From positions 62,001 to 126,000 of the forward strand of contig CALDUY010000002.1 in assembly GCA_937923405.1 (NCBI GenBank): DNA of 64,000 nucleotides, given 5' to 3'. Within the stretch, counting starts at the first letter, position 1. Each line of letters starts with the position of its first letter. Of this stretch, positions 1 to 8,471 are shown piece by piece. A program made the translations under genes and the position numbers. This DNA comes from an uncultured Gemmataceae bacterium. Lineage in GTDB: Bacteria > Planctomycetota > Planctomycetia > Gemmatales > Gemmataceae. A model generated the notes under the pieces. The model saw only the letters and a list, made by a program, of their open reading frames with translations, was not told the origin of the DNA and searched no databases.

Positions 1-635
1 TCACCTACAAACTCAACGATCCGGGCATGTCGGCGTTGTGGTGCGTGATGCCGGCGCTGGAGGCGGCCATCGCTACGGGCGTGGTCGATCGCGACCGAGT
101 CGGCCTGCATGGCCACTCGTGGGGCGGTTATCAGACGGCATTTCTGATCACACAGACGCCCGCGTTCAAGGCCGCTGTCGCTGGCGCGCCTCTGACCGAT
201 CTGATTAGCATGTACAGCTCGATCTACTGGAACGTGGGCATCACCAACCAACAGATTTTCGAGTCAAGCCAGGGCCGATTCACTGGGGGTTACTGGGACA
301 TGCCCGAGGCCTACATCCGCAACTCGCCAGTCTTCCATGCCAAGAATGTTGTCACGCCGCTGATTATCCTGCACAACGACAAGGACGGCGCGGTAGACTT
401 CAATCAGGGCATCGAGTACTTCAACACGCTGCGACGGATGGAGAAGCCGGTAGTGATGTTGCAGTACAGGGGCGAGAACCACGGGTTGGCCAAGCAGGCG
501 AATATGAAGGACTACATGGTGCGGATGCGCGAGTTCTTCGATCATCACCTGCAAGGCAAGCCAGCCCCAGCCTGGCTGAAGGAAGGGGTTCCGCATCTTC
601 AGATGGACGAACATCTGAAGGAACGGGGTGAATAG
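1..635 (+). CDS. S9 prolyl-oligopeptidase-family peptidase, C-terminal part
   Basis: This is the C-terminal catalytic end of an alpha/beta-hydrolase peptidase; the gene begins left of the window and reads in frame from base 3. The nucleophile elbow GHSWGG (Ser codon near 117) is visible, followed by the charge-relay Asp region HNDKDGAVDF (near 373-402) and the His in GENHGLA (near 472-492). Order and spacing match the S9 family (prolyl oligopeptidase, DPP-IV, acylaminoacyl peptidase), which hydrolyses short peptides. The beta-propeller expected in the N-terminal half is outside the window, so localisation and any signal peptide cannot be judged. Stop TAG at 633-635. Confidence 0.85.
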   Translation, partial: TYKLNDPGMSALWCVMPALEAAIATGVVDRDRVGLHGHSWGGYQTAFLITQTPAFKAAVAGAPLTDLISMYSSIYWNVGITNQQIFESSQGRFTGGYWDMPEAYIRNSPVFHAKNVVTPLIILHNDKDGAVDFNQGIEYFNTLRRMEKPVVMLQYRGENHGLAKQANMKDYMVRMREFFDHHLQGKPAPAWLKEGVPHLQMDEHLKERGE

Positions 636-697
636 TAAAGTTGGCGGCGGGAGGTTCGGCGAGAACCTCCCGTGTCTTGGCCGAAGGTATGGGGATC

Positions 698-1627
698 ATG
701 AGTCATCGTTACCGCGGTGGGTTCACCTTGATTGAACTGCTGGTGGTCATCGCCATTATTGCCGTCTTGATTGGCCTGTTGCTGCCGGCGGTGCAGAAAG
801 TGCGTGAGGCGGCTGCTCGTTTGCAGTGTCAAAACAATCTCAAACAGATTGCATTGGCCTGCGTCAATTACGAGGTGCGTCATGGCATGTTTCCGCGGTC
901 CAACACCACTAGTCCGCCCTGGCATGGCTGGCCGGCTTTGATTTTGCCTGACCTGGAGCAGGAGAACGTCAGCAAAATCTATGTGATGTCGGCGAACTGG
1001 TATGATCCGGTCAATGAGCCAGCGCGGAATGCTCAGGTGGCGACGTTCCTTTGTCCCAGCGCCAGTCGTGGACGGATTGGCCAGTCGGACGTGGCGGGTG
1101 CGCCTGGCTCACCCTTTTCCGGGGCCGCCTGGGACTACACCAATGTCTCGGTCGTCGCTCAGCCGTTGCTCGCTTATTTGAACTATCCAGATCCGGCAAG
1201 TTACCCTTTAATCTGGCGCGGCGTGATGAGTTCTACCGGATCGACGGTGGCCCAGATCACCGACGGGCTGTCCAACACCCTGCTGGTGACGGAAGATGCC
1301 AACCGCCCGGAATACTGGGTCAAAGGCCGACGGATACTGCATCTCATCCCTCCGTTTGGTGGAGCCGGTCCCGGCGTCGCCACCGGCGGCGTCTGGGCCG
1401 ACCATCAGAAAGGATTCGGCATCGAAGGAACCAGTCCCGATGGGCTGACGTTGATCGGCGAATGTGCCATCAACTGCAACAATGCCTACGAGATTTATGC
1501 CTTTCATCCCGGTGGGGCGAACGCGGCGATGGCCGATGGCAGCGTCCGTTTTCTGCGCGAATCGATCTCGATCCGAACGCTGGCGGCGCTAACCACTCGT
1601 GCTGGTGGGGAAGTGATTAACGAGTAG
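698..1627 (+). CDS. DUF1559 domain protein with type II pseudopilin-like N-terminus
   Basis: A prepilin-type N-terminal methylation motif, GFTLIELLVVIAIIAVLIG, lies about nine residues from the start, followed by the conserved DUF1559 core and the C-terminal signature HPGGANAAMADGSVRFL. DUF1559 proteins are an expanded planctomycete family of pseudopilin-like, probably membrane-tethered extracytoplasmic proteins; their role is unknown. The ATG at 698 is preferred because GAAGG lies about 10 nt upstream and it puts the methylation motif at the N-terminus; the reading frame is open further upstream to 641. It is a single gene, not part of a pilus operon. Confidence 0.9.
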   Translation: MSHRYRGGFTLIELLVVIAIIAVLIGLLLPAVQKVREAAARLQCQNNLKQIALACVNYEVRHGMFPRSNTTSPPWHGWPALILPDLEQENVSKIYVMSANWYDPVNEPARNAQVATFLCPSASRGRIGQSDVAGAPGSPFSGAAWDYTNVSVVAQPLLAYLNYPDPASYPLIWRGVMSSTGSTVAQITDGLSNTLLVTEDANRPEYWVKGRRILHLIPPFGGAGPGVATGGVWADHQKGFGIEGTSPDGLTLIGECAINCNNAYEIYAFHPGGANAAMADGSVRFLRESISIRTLAALTTRAGGEVINE

Positions 1628-1717
1628 GCCGCCCCGCCATGCTAGTCGACGCACTGGCGCGGCAGCTGCTACCTTGAGCGAAGGCACTGCCCTTGTACCC
1701 CAAAGGAGTCATCAGAC

Positions 1718-2872
1718 ATGGCCCGGGATGCTAAAAAATACGGCTTCGCCACCAACGCCATTCACGCGGGACAGGATCCCGACCCAGCCACTGGGGCGAC
1801 GGTTGTGCCGATTTACGCGACTTCGACCTACACCCAGGCCGCTCCGGGCCAGCACAAGGGCTACGAATACTCGCGCTCGGGCAATCCGACTCGCACGGCC
1901 CTGGAAACCTGTCTGGCCGCTCTCGAAGGCGGCGAGAAAGGATTGGCCTTCGCCTCGGGACTGGCGGCAACGACGGCTGTGTTGTCGCTGTTGCGGCCTG
2001 GCGAGGAGGTCATCGCGGCTTCGGATCTGTACGGCGGCACTTACCGCCTGCTGGAGAAAGTCTTTCGTCCCTGGGGGTTGGTCACGCACTACACCGACGA
2101 TCCCAGCCCGCAAGGGTTCTCCCGCGTGCTGACTCCGAAGACCAAGCTGGTCTGGATCGAAACACCAACAAATCCTCTCCTGCAAATCCTTGATATTGCG
2201 GGTATTGCTGAGCTGGCCCATCGTCATGGCGCGCTGTTGGCTGTCGATAACACTTTTGCCTCGCCCTATCTCCAGCAACCGTTGCGTCTGGGAGCTGACT
2301 TAGTTGTCCACAGTACGACCAAGTATCTCGGCGGCCATTCCGACGTGGTCGGCGGTGCGGTCATCGGACGGAGCGAATTGCTCAAGCCGATTCAGTTCTA
2401 CCAGAACGCGGCGGGAGGTGTGCCCGGACCGTTCGATGCCTACCTCACTTTGCGCGGTTTGAAGACGCTGGAAGTGCGGATGCGCAAGCACTGTGAGAAT
2501 GCCCGTCGATTGGCTGGTTGGCTCGCCGAGCATCCTAAGGTCGAGCGGGTCTATTATCCGGGGTTGGCGTCGCATCCAGGGCACGATCTGGCAGCGCGGC
2601 AAATGCGGGACTTCGGCGGCATGCTCAGTCTTCGGTTGCGGGGCGGCACTGAGGCTGCTCAGCGCTTTCTGACACGCACTCGCCTGTTCAGTCTGGCCGA
2701 AAGTCTCGGCGGCGTTGAGTCGCTGGTTTGCCATCCAGCCACGATGACACACGCCAGCATTCCTCCGGAGATTCGCCTAGCGCGTGGCGTGGATGACGGT
2801 TTGATCCGCCTCAGCGTCGGTATTGAGGACGTGGAAGACCTCGAAGCCGATCTGCAAACTGCTCTGAACTGA
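1718..2872 (+). CDS. Cystathionine gamma-synthase/lyase-family PLP enzyme
   Basis: 384 aa, typical of the Cys/Met metabolism PLP family. Visible signatures are the phosphate-binding YSRSGNPT (residues 51-58), the active-site Asp in LLAVDNTF (near 177), the PLP lysine in STTKYLGGHSD (Lys202) and the C-terminal SVGIED. Likely reactions are cystathionine gamma-synthase (O-acylhomoserine plus cysteine) or cystathionine gamma/beta-lyase in cytoplasmic methionine/cysteine transsulfuration. Sequence alone does not separate MetB from MetC/CGL. AAAGGAG precedes the ATG at good spacing. No sulfur-metabolism neighbours are visible; the next gene is convergent. Confidence 0.88.
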   Translation: MARDAKKYGFATNAIHAGQDPDPATGATVVPIYATSTYTQAAPGQHKGYEYSRSGNPTRTALETCLAALEGGEKGLAFASGLAATTAVLSLLRPGEEVIAASDLYGGTYRLLEKVFRPWGLVTHYTDDPSPQGFSRVLTPKTKLVWIETPTNPLLQILDIAGIAELAHRHGALLAVDNTFASPYLQQPLRLGADLVVHSTTKYLGGHSDVVGGAVIGRSELLKPIQFYQNAAGGVPGPFDAYLTLRGLKTLEVRMRKHCENARRLAGWLAEHPKVERVYYPGLASHPGHDLAARQMRDFGGMLSLRLRGGTEAAQRFLTRTRLFSLAESLGGVESLVCHPATMTHASIPPEIRLARGVDDGLIRLSVGIEDVEDLEADLQTALN

Positions 2873-2913
2873 GCCGAGAAGAGAGAGCCTTTTGTCCCGG
2901 TATGAAGTTCGTG

Positions 2914-2970
2914 CGCGGGCTAAAGCCCGCGGCTCCCACCATCCCCGGTAGTCGCAGGCTTCAGCCTGCG
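2914..2970. repeat. Pair of short GC-rich palindromes (family A)
   Basis: Two hairpins sit between convergent genes. The first has stem CGCGGGC / GCCCGCG with loop TAAA (2914-2931). The second has stem CGCAGGC / GCCTGCG with loop TTCA (2953-2970). A closely similar pair, with the same order and spacing, occurs at 50901-50955, also between convergent gene ends. They could act as bidirectional terminators or mRNA 3' stabilisers; no strong T-run follows either hairpin. Confidence 0.75.
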
Positions 2971-3001
2971 TCCCACTACCATTCGCCTATAAGCTATCGA
3001 T

Positions 3002-5245
3002 TTACTCTTCGATGCGTTTGTAGATGCGTTCAAACTCGGCATTGCAGCGCTCGAAGGCGGCGATCAAGCTGGGATCAAACTGCCCCAGACTGCGTTCAAT
3101 GATGATGCGAATAGCACTAGAGTGCGATACAGCCGGTTTGTATAGCCGCATCCGCCGCAGCGTGTCGTAGACATCGGCGATGGCCACGATCCTTGCTGCT
3201 GGCGGGATAGCGTCTCCGGCCAGGTGGTCGGGGTAGCCTTTGCCGTCGAAGCGTTCGTGATGATGCCGCACGATTACCCGGGCCATGCCGAGAAACTCCA
3301 ACGCCGCGCCGTACTCTTTGGCTAGCGACGCCAAGATCTGATCACCGATCACCGGGTGCGTCTCGACCAGGGTTCGTTCGGTCGGCGACAGCGACGCGGG
3401 TTTGAGCAGAATGTCATCGGGCAAGCCAATTTTGCCGATGTCATGCAGGGGCACACAGCGTTCGAGTTGTTCCAGGAACCGGTCATCGACCAGTCCCTGC
3501 CACGGGGGAGACTTGGCCGCTTCCATCGCTAGCGTGCGGCAGTAGAGCTGCATCCGTTTGAGATGACCGGGCGTTTCTCCATCGCGCGATTCCGCGAACT
3601 TGGCCATCGCGAACAGCAGGGCGTTGTGGGCCTCACGAAGGTCTTCGCCGCGAGCTAACAGGCTGTCTTCCAGTTGTTGATTGACCTGTAGCAGTTGCTC
3701 GGTCAGCTGGGCCGCTCTATCCTGGGCCGCCTTTAACTGCAAGGCATGCTGCACCTTGGCGATGAACTGTCTCAACTCATAGGGTTTAGGGATGTAGTCG
3801 TCCGCGCCGCGTGGCAGAGATTCGGAAAGCTCGTTCTGATCCCCGGTGCCGGAGATGATGATAATCTTCAAGTGCGGATCGTCGCTGCGCTCGCGGATTT
3901 GCCGGCAGACTTCATAGCCGTTGACATCAGGCAACGCCAGATCTAACAGAATGAGATCAAACTTGTTTTGCTGAATCGCCTCCAGCGCACTTTTGCCGTC
4001 GCGAACCTCGACGCACTTGCCGCCTAGCTGCTCCAGCGTGGTGCGATGCAGGACGCGAACGCGCATTTCGTCGTCGACGATCAGCACACGAAAACGGTGC
4101 CCGTGGCTCTCGGATAATGCAGACTCTGTGGATATTAATTGTGGCCCACAGTTGGCAAATAGGAACGGACGCAAGGCATTCATCACCGCCAACGCCGACG
4201 ACGGACGCTCCGCCGGGTTCCGCGTCAGCATGCGGTTCACCAGTTCGTCTAGTTCGAGTGGCACGTCGGAACGTAGCGAGCGAAGCCGACGTGGTTCTTG
4301 TTGTTGCAACACACGCAGGGCGTGGCCCACATGAGCCTGGTATGGATACGGGCCTTCACCGGTGAGCAGCCAGAATAACGTCGCTCCCAGACCGTAAATA
4401 TCTGCTTCTTTGCCGACTTGTGACGGATCGTGGCTTTGCTCGGGAGGCATGAATTCCACGGAACCAAGCAAGGCCCGTTGATCGGTGAGTCGGCTGGAGA
4501 ACTGTCGCGCCAGGCCAAAATCGACGAGCTTCACGGCCTTGGCTCCGGTCAGCAACAGATTCGACGGTTTCAGGTCGCGATGAATCAAATGGCGGTCGTG
4601 AGCAGCTTGTAGCCCAGAGGCAGCCTGATAGATAAAATGACAAGCGTCGGTCACAGATGGCACGCCGTTTCGGACCACGTACTTTTCCAGGTCGCCTCCC
4701 TCGACCAACTCCATGACCAGATAGATCAGAACTGGAGAGCCGTTGCAAGCTTCCAATTCGCCAGCATCCAACGCCAGCACCACATTCGGATGCGATAGTT
4801 CGGCCAGCAGACGCATCTCGCCGTAGAATCGCTGCTTGACGGAGGCGGGACAATCCTCATCGACAGGTAACACCTTGATGGCCACTCGGCGATGCATCAA
4901 ACGATGCTCGGCCAGGTAGACCGTGCCCATGCCGCCTCGGCCCAACTCGTCCAGCACGCGATAACTGCCGAGTACCAAGCCGTGAACATTCCCCAACAGC
5001 ACCCGCTCGAACTGATACATGGTCAGTACGCCGGCTTGAACTAAGGCGGCTCCAAGCTTCTCCTCAGAGGTGTAATCACGTAGTCGATCGACTCGCTCGC
5101 TGAGGAAATTGCCGCGTTCGGAGTAGCCGATCAAACCGATCTGTCCCAGTCGATCGAGGAATTGTCGCGCCTTGGCCGGAAGCATGTAATCGGCCTCGGA
5201 GCGGGAGCGGGAGCGAGCCGAGTCGGGCGTAGATGCGAAGGTCAT
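3002..5245 (-). CDS. Ser/Thr kinase - receiver - HD-GYP fusion protein
   Basis: 747 aa from the ATG at 5245 (GGGA about 7 nt upstream; a TTG 15 nt earlier is possible). In order: an N-terminal region of about 90 residues; a Hanks-type kinase (about 95-360) with glycine loop GRGGMG, Lys124 in VAIKV, HRDLKPSN (Asp224) and DFG (242-244), all intact; a CheY-like receiver (about 385-505) with VDDE and phospho-acceptor Asp435 in LLDLALPD; a coiled linker (about 505-545); and an HD-GYP phosphodiesterase domain (about 545-735) with HDIGK (His-Asp near 601) and FDGKGYP (666-672). HD-GYP domains hydrolyse cyclic-di-GMP. The fusion suggests two phosphorylation inputs, Ser/Thr autokinase and His-Asp phosphorelay, controlling one second-messenger output. 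There is no TM segment, so it is probably cytosolic. Confidence 0.93.
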   Translation of the reverse strand: MTFASTPDSARSRSRSEADYMLPAKARQFLDRLGQIGLIGYSERGNFLSERVDRLRDYTSEEKLGAALVQAGVLTMYQFERVLLGNVHGLVLGSYRVLDELGRGGMGTVYLAEHRLMHRRVAIKVLPVDEDCPASVKQRFYGEMRLLAELSHPNVVLALDAGELEACNGSPVLIYLVMELVEGGDLEKYVVRNGVPSVTDACHFIYQAASGLQAAHDRHLIHRDLKPSNLLLTGAKAVKLVDFGLARQFSSRLTDQRALLGSVEFMPPEQSHDPSQVGKEADIYGLGATLFWLLTGEGPYPYQAHVGHALRVLQQQEPRRLRSLRSDVPLELDELVNRMLTRNPAERPSSALAVMNALRPFLFANCGPQLISTESALSESHGHRFRVLIVDDEMRVRVLHRTTLEQLGGKCVEVRDGKSALEAIQQNKFDLILLDLALPDVNGYEVCRQIRERSDDPHLKIIIISGTGDQNELSESLPRGADDYIPKPYELRQFIAKVQHALQLKAAQDRAAQLTEQLLQVNQQLEDSLLARGEDLREAHNALLFAMAKFAESRDGETPGHLKRMQLYCRTLAMEAAKSPPWQGLVDDRFLEQLERCVPLHDIGKIGLPDDILLKPASLSPTERTLVETHPVIGDQILASLAKEYGAALEFLGMARVIVRHHHERFDGKGYPDHLAGDAIPPAARIVAIADVYDTLRRMRLYKPAVSHSSAIRIIIERSLGQFDPSLIAAFERCNAEFERIYKRIEE

Positions 5246-5492
5246 AGTTGATTCCCACAAGCCAGCCGGGGAGCGAGATCCTGCGCTGCAAACATAGTTC
5301 GGAATCCGCCCACGAGCAAAACGATTGTCCGCAGATTTCGCGGCGGTGAAGGGACTTGGCTCCGCCGCTTCAGACAGCTTGTCTTACTGCCTTGCCAATC
5401 TGGGACGGGGACCATACCTCAACTGTAGATATCCGGGCCGACGACCCGGCCTGGCCTCCCTGTATTGACTGTAGCGTTTGAGGAGAAATCGA

Positions 5493-6080
5493 ATGAAGAA
5501 CCTGACGCGCGTGATGGCGTTTGCTCTGATGCTGCTACTGGTGGCGGTTTTGGTCAACAGTTCAGCTAGAGCAGCGGAAGACGAGGAGGTCAAGAAGGCC
5601 CAGGCCGAGATTCTCGCTTTGGCGAAGAAGCTTTCGGAAGGCAAGGACGTTGCCCAAGAAGCCCAGGCGATCCGCAAGAAGTACGACGATCTGAACACTA
5701 TCATGCATGCCTACAAGCCCAGCCCCAAAGGTGGCATCGGCACCGGTCTGGAACCCAAAGCCGGCGATGGTATCGAGATCAAGTTGATTAACCTGGGCAA
5801 GCGCGCCCTACCTGCCGCTACCTTGGCTAAGGAGAAGGACGCACTGCTCAAGTCTGCTTATGTGAACTTGGCGATCGGCGAAATCACCATGCACTATGCG
5901 CCAGAAAAGCCCCGAGGCGGCAAGGGAGCCAAGGAGTGGAAGCAGTTCACCGAGGACATGAACAAAGGCACCAAGGAACTGATCCAGGCTTTGAAGGATG
6001 CCAACCCTGCCAACGTCAAGAAAGCTGCTCTCGACGTCAACAACGCCTGCCAGAATTGTCACTCCGACTTCCGGGATTAA
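5493..6080 (+). CDS. Secreted cytochrome c with C-terminal haem motif
   Basis: 195 aa with an N-terminal signal peptide (hydrophobic stretch MAFALMLLLVAVLV, likely cleaved after ARA). The only haem-binding motif, CQNCH, lies six residues from the C-terminus (about 186-190). A C-terminal CXXCH on a mainly helical protein is the arrangement of class II cytochromes c (c', c556). The predicted role is periplasmic electron transfer or ligand binding. The start is fixed by GAGGAG 7 nt before the ATG; an in-frame upstream codon at 5478 lacks a site. Monocistronic, with a hairpin terminator at 6112-6143. Confidence 0.8.
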   Translation: MKNLTRVMAFALMLLLVAVLVNSSARAAEDEEVKKAQAEILALAKKLSEGKDVAQEAQAIRKKYDDLNTIMHAYKPSPKGGIGTGLEPKAGDGIEIKLINLGKRALPAATLAKEKDALLKSAYVNLAIGEITMHYAPEKPRGGKGAKEWKQFTEDMNKGTKELIQALKDANPANVKKAALDVNNACQNCHSDFRD

Positions 6081-6111
6081 CCGAATTTCCCCTCCCGACC
6101 TAACTAACCAC

Positions 6112-6143
6112 GAGGCCGACGAGCTGCTCTACTCGTCGGCTTC
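6112..6143 (+). terminator. Hairpin downstream of cytochrome c gene
   Basis: Stem GAGGCCGACGAG / CTCGTCGGCTTC, 12 bp with one G-T pair and an 8-nt loop, 32 nt after the stop codon. The T-tract after it is weak. It may also serve the convergent glycosyltransferase gene ending at 6213. Confidence 0.6.
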
Positions 6144-6212
6144 GGGCTTGTCTAGCAGTCCTTGATGAGAGTTGCAGATGCTTAATGGCAGTATAGACTA
6201 CAAACAAGATCG

Positions 6213-7958
6213 TTAATATCGAACAAGTGAGGGAGACGTCGGAACCAGCTCTGGTCCGGGAGCGCGGCCGGTCGCCTGCATCGGAGAGATGTATACCGGG
6301 CCGCGATGCCGTGGTAATTCCGGATGCAACTGTAGGCGATACAGCCCCATCCGCAAGAGGGGTTGCTTTCCCTCGTCCTGGGTACGGCTGCTCTCCAGCA
6401 CTAGTTCGCAACGGGCATAAGGTTCGTAGCGCGGCACACTGTAGCGACGAGTCACGACATACACTTCCCCATCGACTTCCTCGCGGAGCAGGAACGAGGG
6501 ATTGTGCAGCAGTTTGGCACGTCCCTCAAAATAGTAGAGAAACCATGACGAGCCGAGCGGGCCACAGTCATCGTGGACATACAGGGCCGCACTAGCTGGA
6601 AGCGTGGCACATACTCGCTCGACCAGGGCACGGTCGCCGACGAAACGATCCTCAATGAGAGTCAGAAAGGCGTGGCCGAACCAGTGTAGCGGCAGCAGCA
6701 GCACAAATAGAGCAATGGCCGCGATGCGGAGTTGTTCGCGACTGAGAATCCACCAGTAGGCCAAAACCAGCACCGGCCAGCCGAGCGTGACGATCGGTTG
6801 CAGCTTGCCCAGAGGAGAGCCGAACAGATGCAGCGCGAGCAGGCCAGGTAGTCCCACGCCGGCGAGCATCGGCCAGGGTTGACGGAGCCAGTTCTGGGTC
6901 GGCAGCCATTGCCACAAACGCACCATACCCAGTGACGAAAGAACCGCCCACGGTGCCACGGCGTGCAGCAGGTAGTGATGATGCTTTCCCTGGGGAATGG
7001 AGAAGAAGGCGATCGGCACCAGTGCCCAGCACCAGAGAAAGCGTTCCGGGGTGCGCCCGTGGCACAGGGCGGCTCGCCACGAGGTCGCTAACCCAATGCC
7101 GGCCAGAATCGTCCAGGGAAAGAGAATCCACGGCAGATGGACCAGGTAGTACCACACCGGCTCACGCATGTAGCCCTGGTTGTAGCGTCCCGCATAATCA
7201 TGAGTCCACAGCTCCACAATGTCGGGATAACGACAGTAGGCAGCCGTGGCCCAGGCAGAGCCGACCAGCAAGAAGGCGAGCCAGCCCGGCAGCCAGACGT
7301 AACGGCGCAGCATCGCCCAGCGATCCGAGCCAGCCAGAAGGTAGACCGCGATGGGCAGTAGAATCATCAAGTCGCCGAAGAACAACCCCTTGACCCAATT
7401 TGCCATGCCGACGACGATGAAGAAGGCCAGCACCGCGAACGGCCGTTTGCCCAGGAACCTCTCGGTGCCCGGAGCAGCCGGACGTTCGCGATATTCCAGG
7501 TGAACGAACAACGCCATCGCGCCGGTGACGATTCCGCACAGAAACATGTCGCATTCCGGACCAGTCGCGTAGTGACTGAACTCACGGATGGTAGCCAGAA
7601 TCAGTCCCGACATGAGTCCCACAGCACGGCCATACCACAGCGAGCCCATCCAGGCGACCAGGAGCACGCAGGGAAAAGCGACAAACAGCGGAGCCATACG
7701 ATAGGCCGGGGCCGAATCGCCCAGCATCGCGATGAACGGCATGGTCAGCCAGAAAGGCAACGGTGGACGTTCCAGCCAGGGCCGACCGCCATAGTGCGGG
7801 ATGATCCAGTCGCCGTCGGCCCGCATCTCCCGGATGTTGATACAACCGACTGTTTCGTGCGAGGTCAACGTCCGATCGAACCAAAGGGCGAACGCACCGA
7901 TCAGAAAACAATACAGCGCCAGGAGCAGATAATCCGAACGACGTAACGGGGACGGCAT
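6213..7958 (-). CDS. GT39/ArnT-like membrane glycosyltransferase
   Basis: 581 aa polytopic membrane protein. The first TM is followed by the luminal loop with acidic residue and W-x-E-R-P-P-L-P motif (WLERPPLPFW, near residue 62) typical of the PMT_2/ArnT/dolichyl-phosphate-mannose GT-C superfamily. About ten further hydrophobic helices follow, then a soluble C-terminal region of about 130 residues. Such enzymes move a sugar from a polyprenyl-phosphate donor to protein, lipid A or glycan on the outer face of the inner membrane. Substrate cannot be assigned. CAGGAG precedes the ATG. Convergent with the cytochrome c gene. Confidence 0.82.
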   Translation of the reverse strand: MPSPLRRSDYLLLALYCFLIGAFALWFDRTLTSHETVGCINIREMRADGDWIIPHYGGRPWLERPPLPFWLTMPFIAMLGDSAPAYRMAPLFVAFPCVLLVAWMGSLWYGRAVGLMSGLILATIREFSHYATGPECDMFLCGIVTGAMALFVHLEYRERPAAPGTERFLGKRPFAVLAFFIVVGMANWVKGLFFGDLMILLPIAVYLLAGSDRWAMLRRYVWLPGWLAFLLVGSAWATAAYCRYPDIVELWTHDYAGRYNQGYMREPVWYYLVHLPWILFPWTILAGIGLATSWRAALCHGRTPERFLWCWALVPIAFFSIPQGKHHHYLLHAVAPWAVLSSLGMVRLWQWLPTQNWLRQPWPMLAGVGLPGLLALHLFGSPLGKLQPIVTLGWPVLVLAYWWILSREQLRIAAIALFVLLLPLHWFGHAFLTLIEDRFVGDRALVERVCATLPASAALYVHDDCGPLGSSWFLYYFEGRAKLLHNPSFLLREEVDGEVYVVTRRYSVPRYEPYARCELVLESSRTQDEGKQPLLRMGLYRLQLHPELPRHRGPVYISPMQATGRAPGPELVPTSPSLVRY

Positions 7959-8471
7959 GCGTCGACTCCTGTTTCGTGGACGACTCCGGTTCGACGAACC
8001 TTCGCGACGCCGTCAGATAGCTAGCGAACCGCGACGGGTCAAGTCGAGCCACTCTTTCACCGAGTAAATCGCTCCGGTTTGCCGATTTTGCCAGGTCGCT
8101 GATCGACGTGAAAGTAGGAGGAGTTGAATACTAGCTACGAACCGCGTAACTCCGAAAGGTCATGAATTGCAGTGATTGTGCGTCTATGGGCCAGGCAGCC
8201 CACGAAGCAAAATTCCACTTTCTGATTCAAGTTGCTCAGTAGATTCTGCCGATCTAACCAAGGCGAACTGTCTCGCGCCAAAAGGTGTTGCATTGCAGCA
8301 AACCAGGAAACGATGAGAGACCGGCCAAAACGAGCACGAGCATCGATCCGTTACGATTGGCTCTGCCTAGAAAGGCATCGATATACCGGGCTCTCCCAGA
8401 ATTTCCCCAGCGCCGAGACTACCAGCCCAATCCGAGTTGCCTTCACTCGTCGTCTCGCAAGGAGCCTGTCG
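7959..8471. other. 513-bp divergent intergenic region
   Basis: This separates the divergent starts of the glycosyltransferase (minus) and the autotransporter-like gene (plus), so promoters for both should lie here. I could not assign convincing -35/-10 boxes, a riboswitch or a small ORF. The frame of the downstream gene is open through about 240 nt of it, but without signal-peptide character. Confidence 0.5.
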
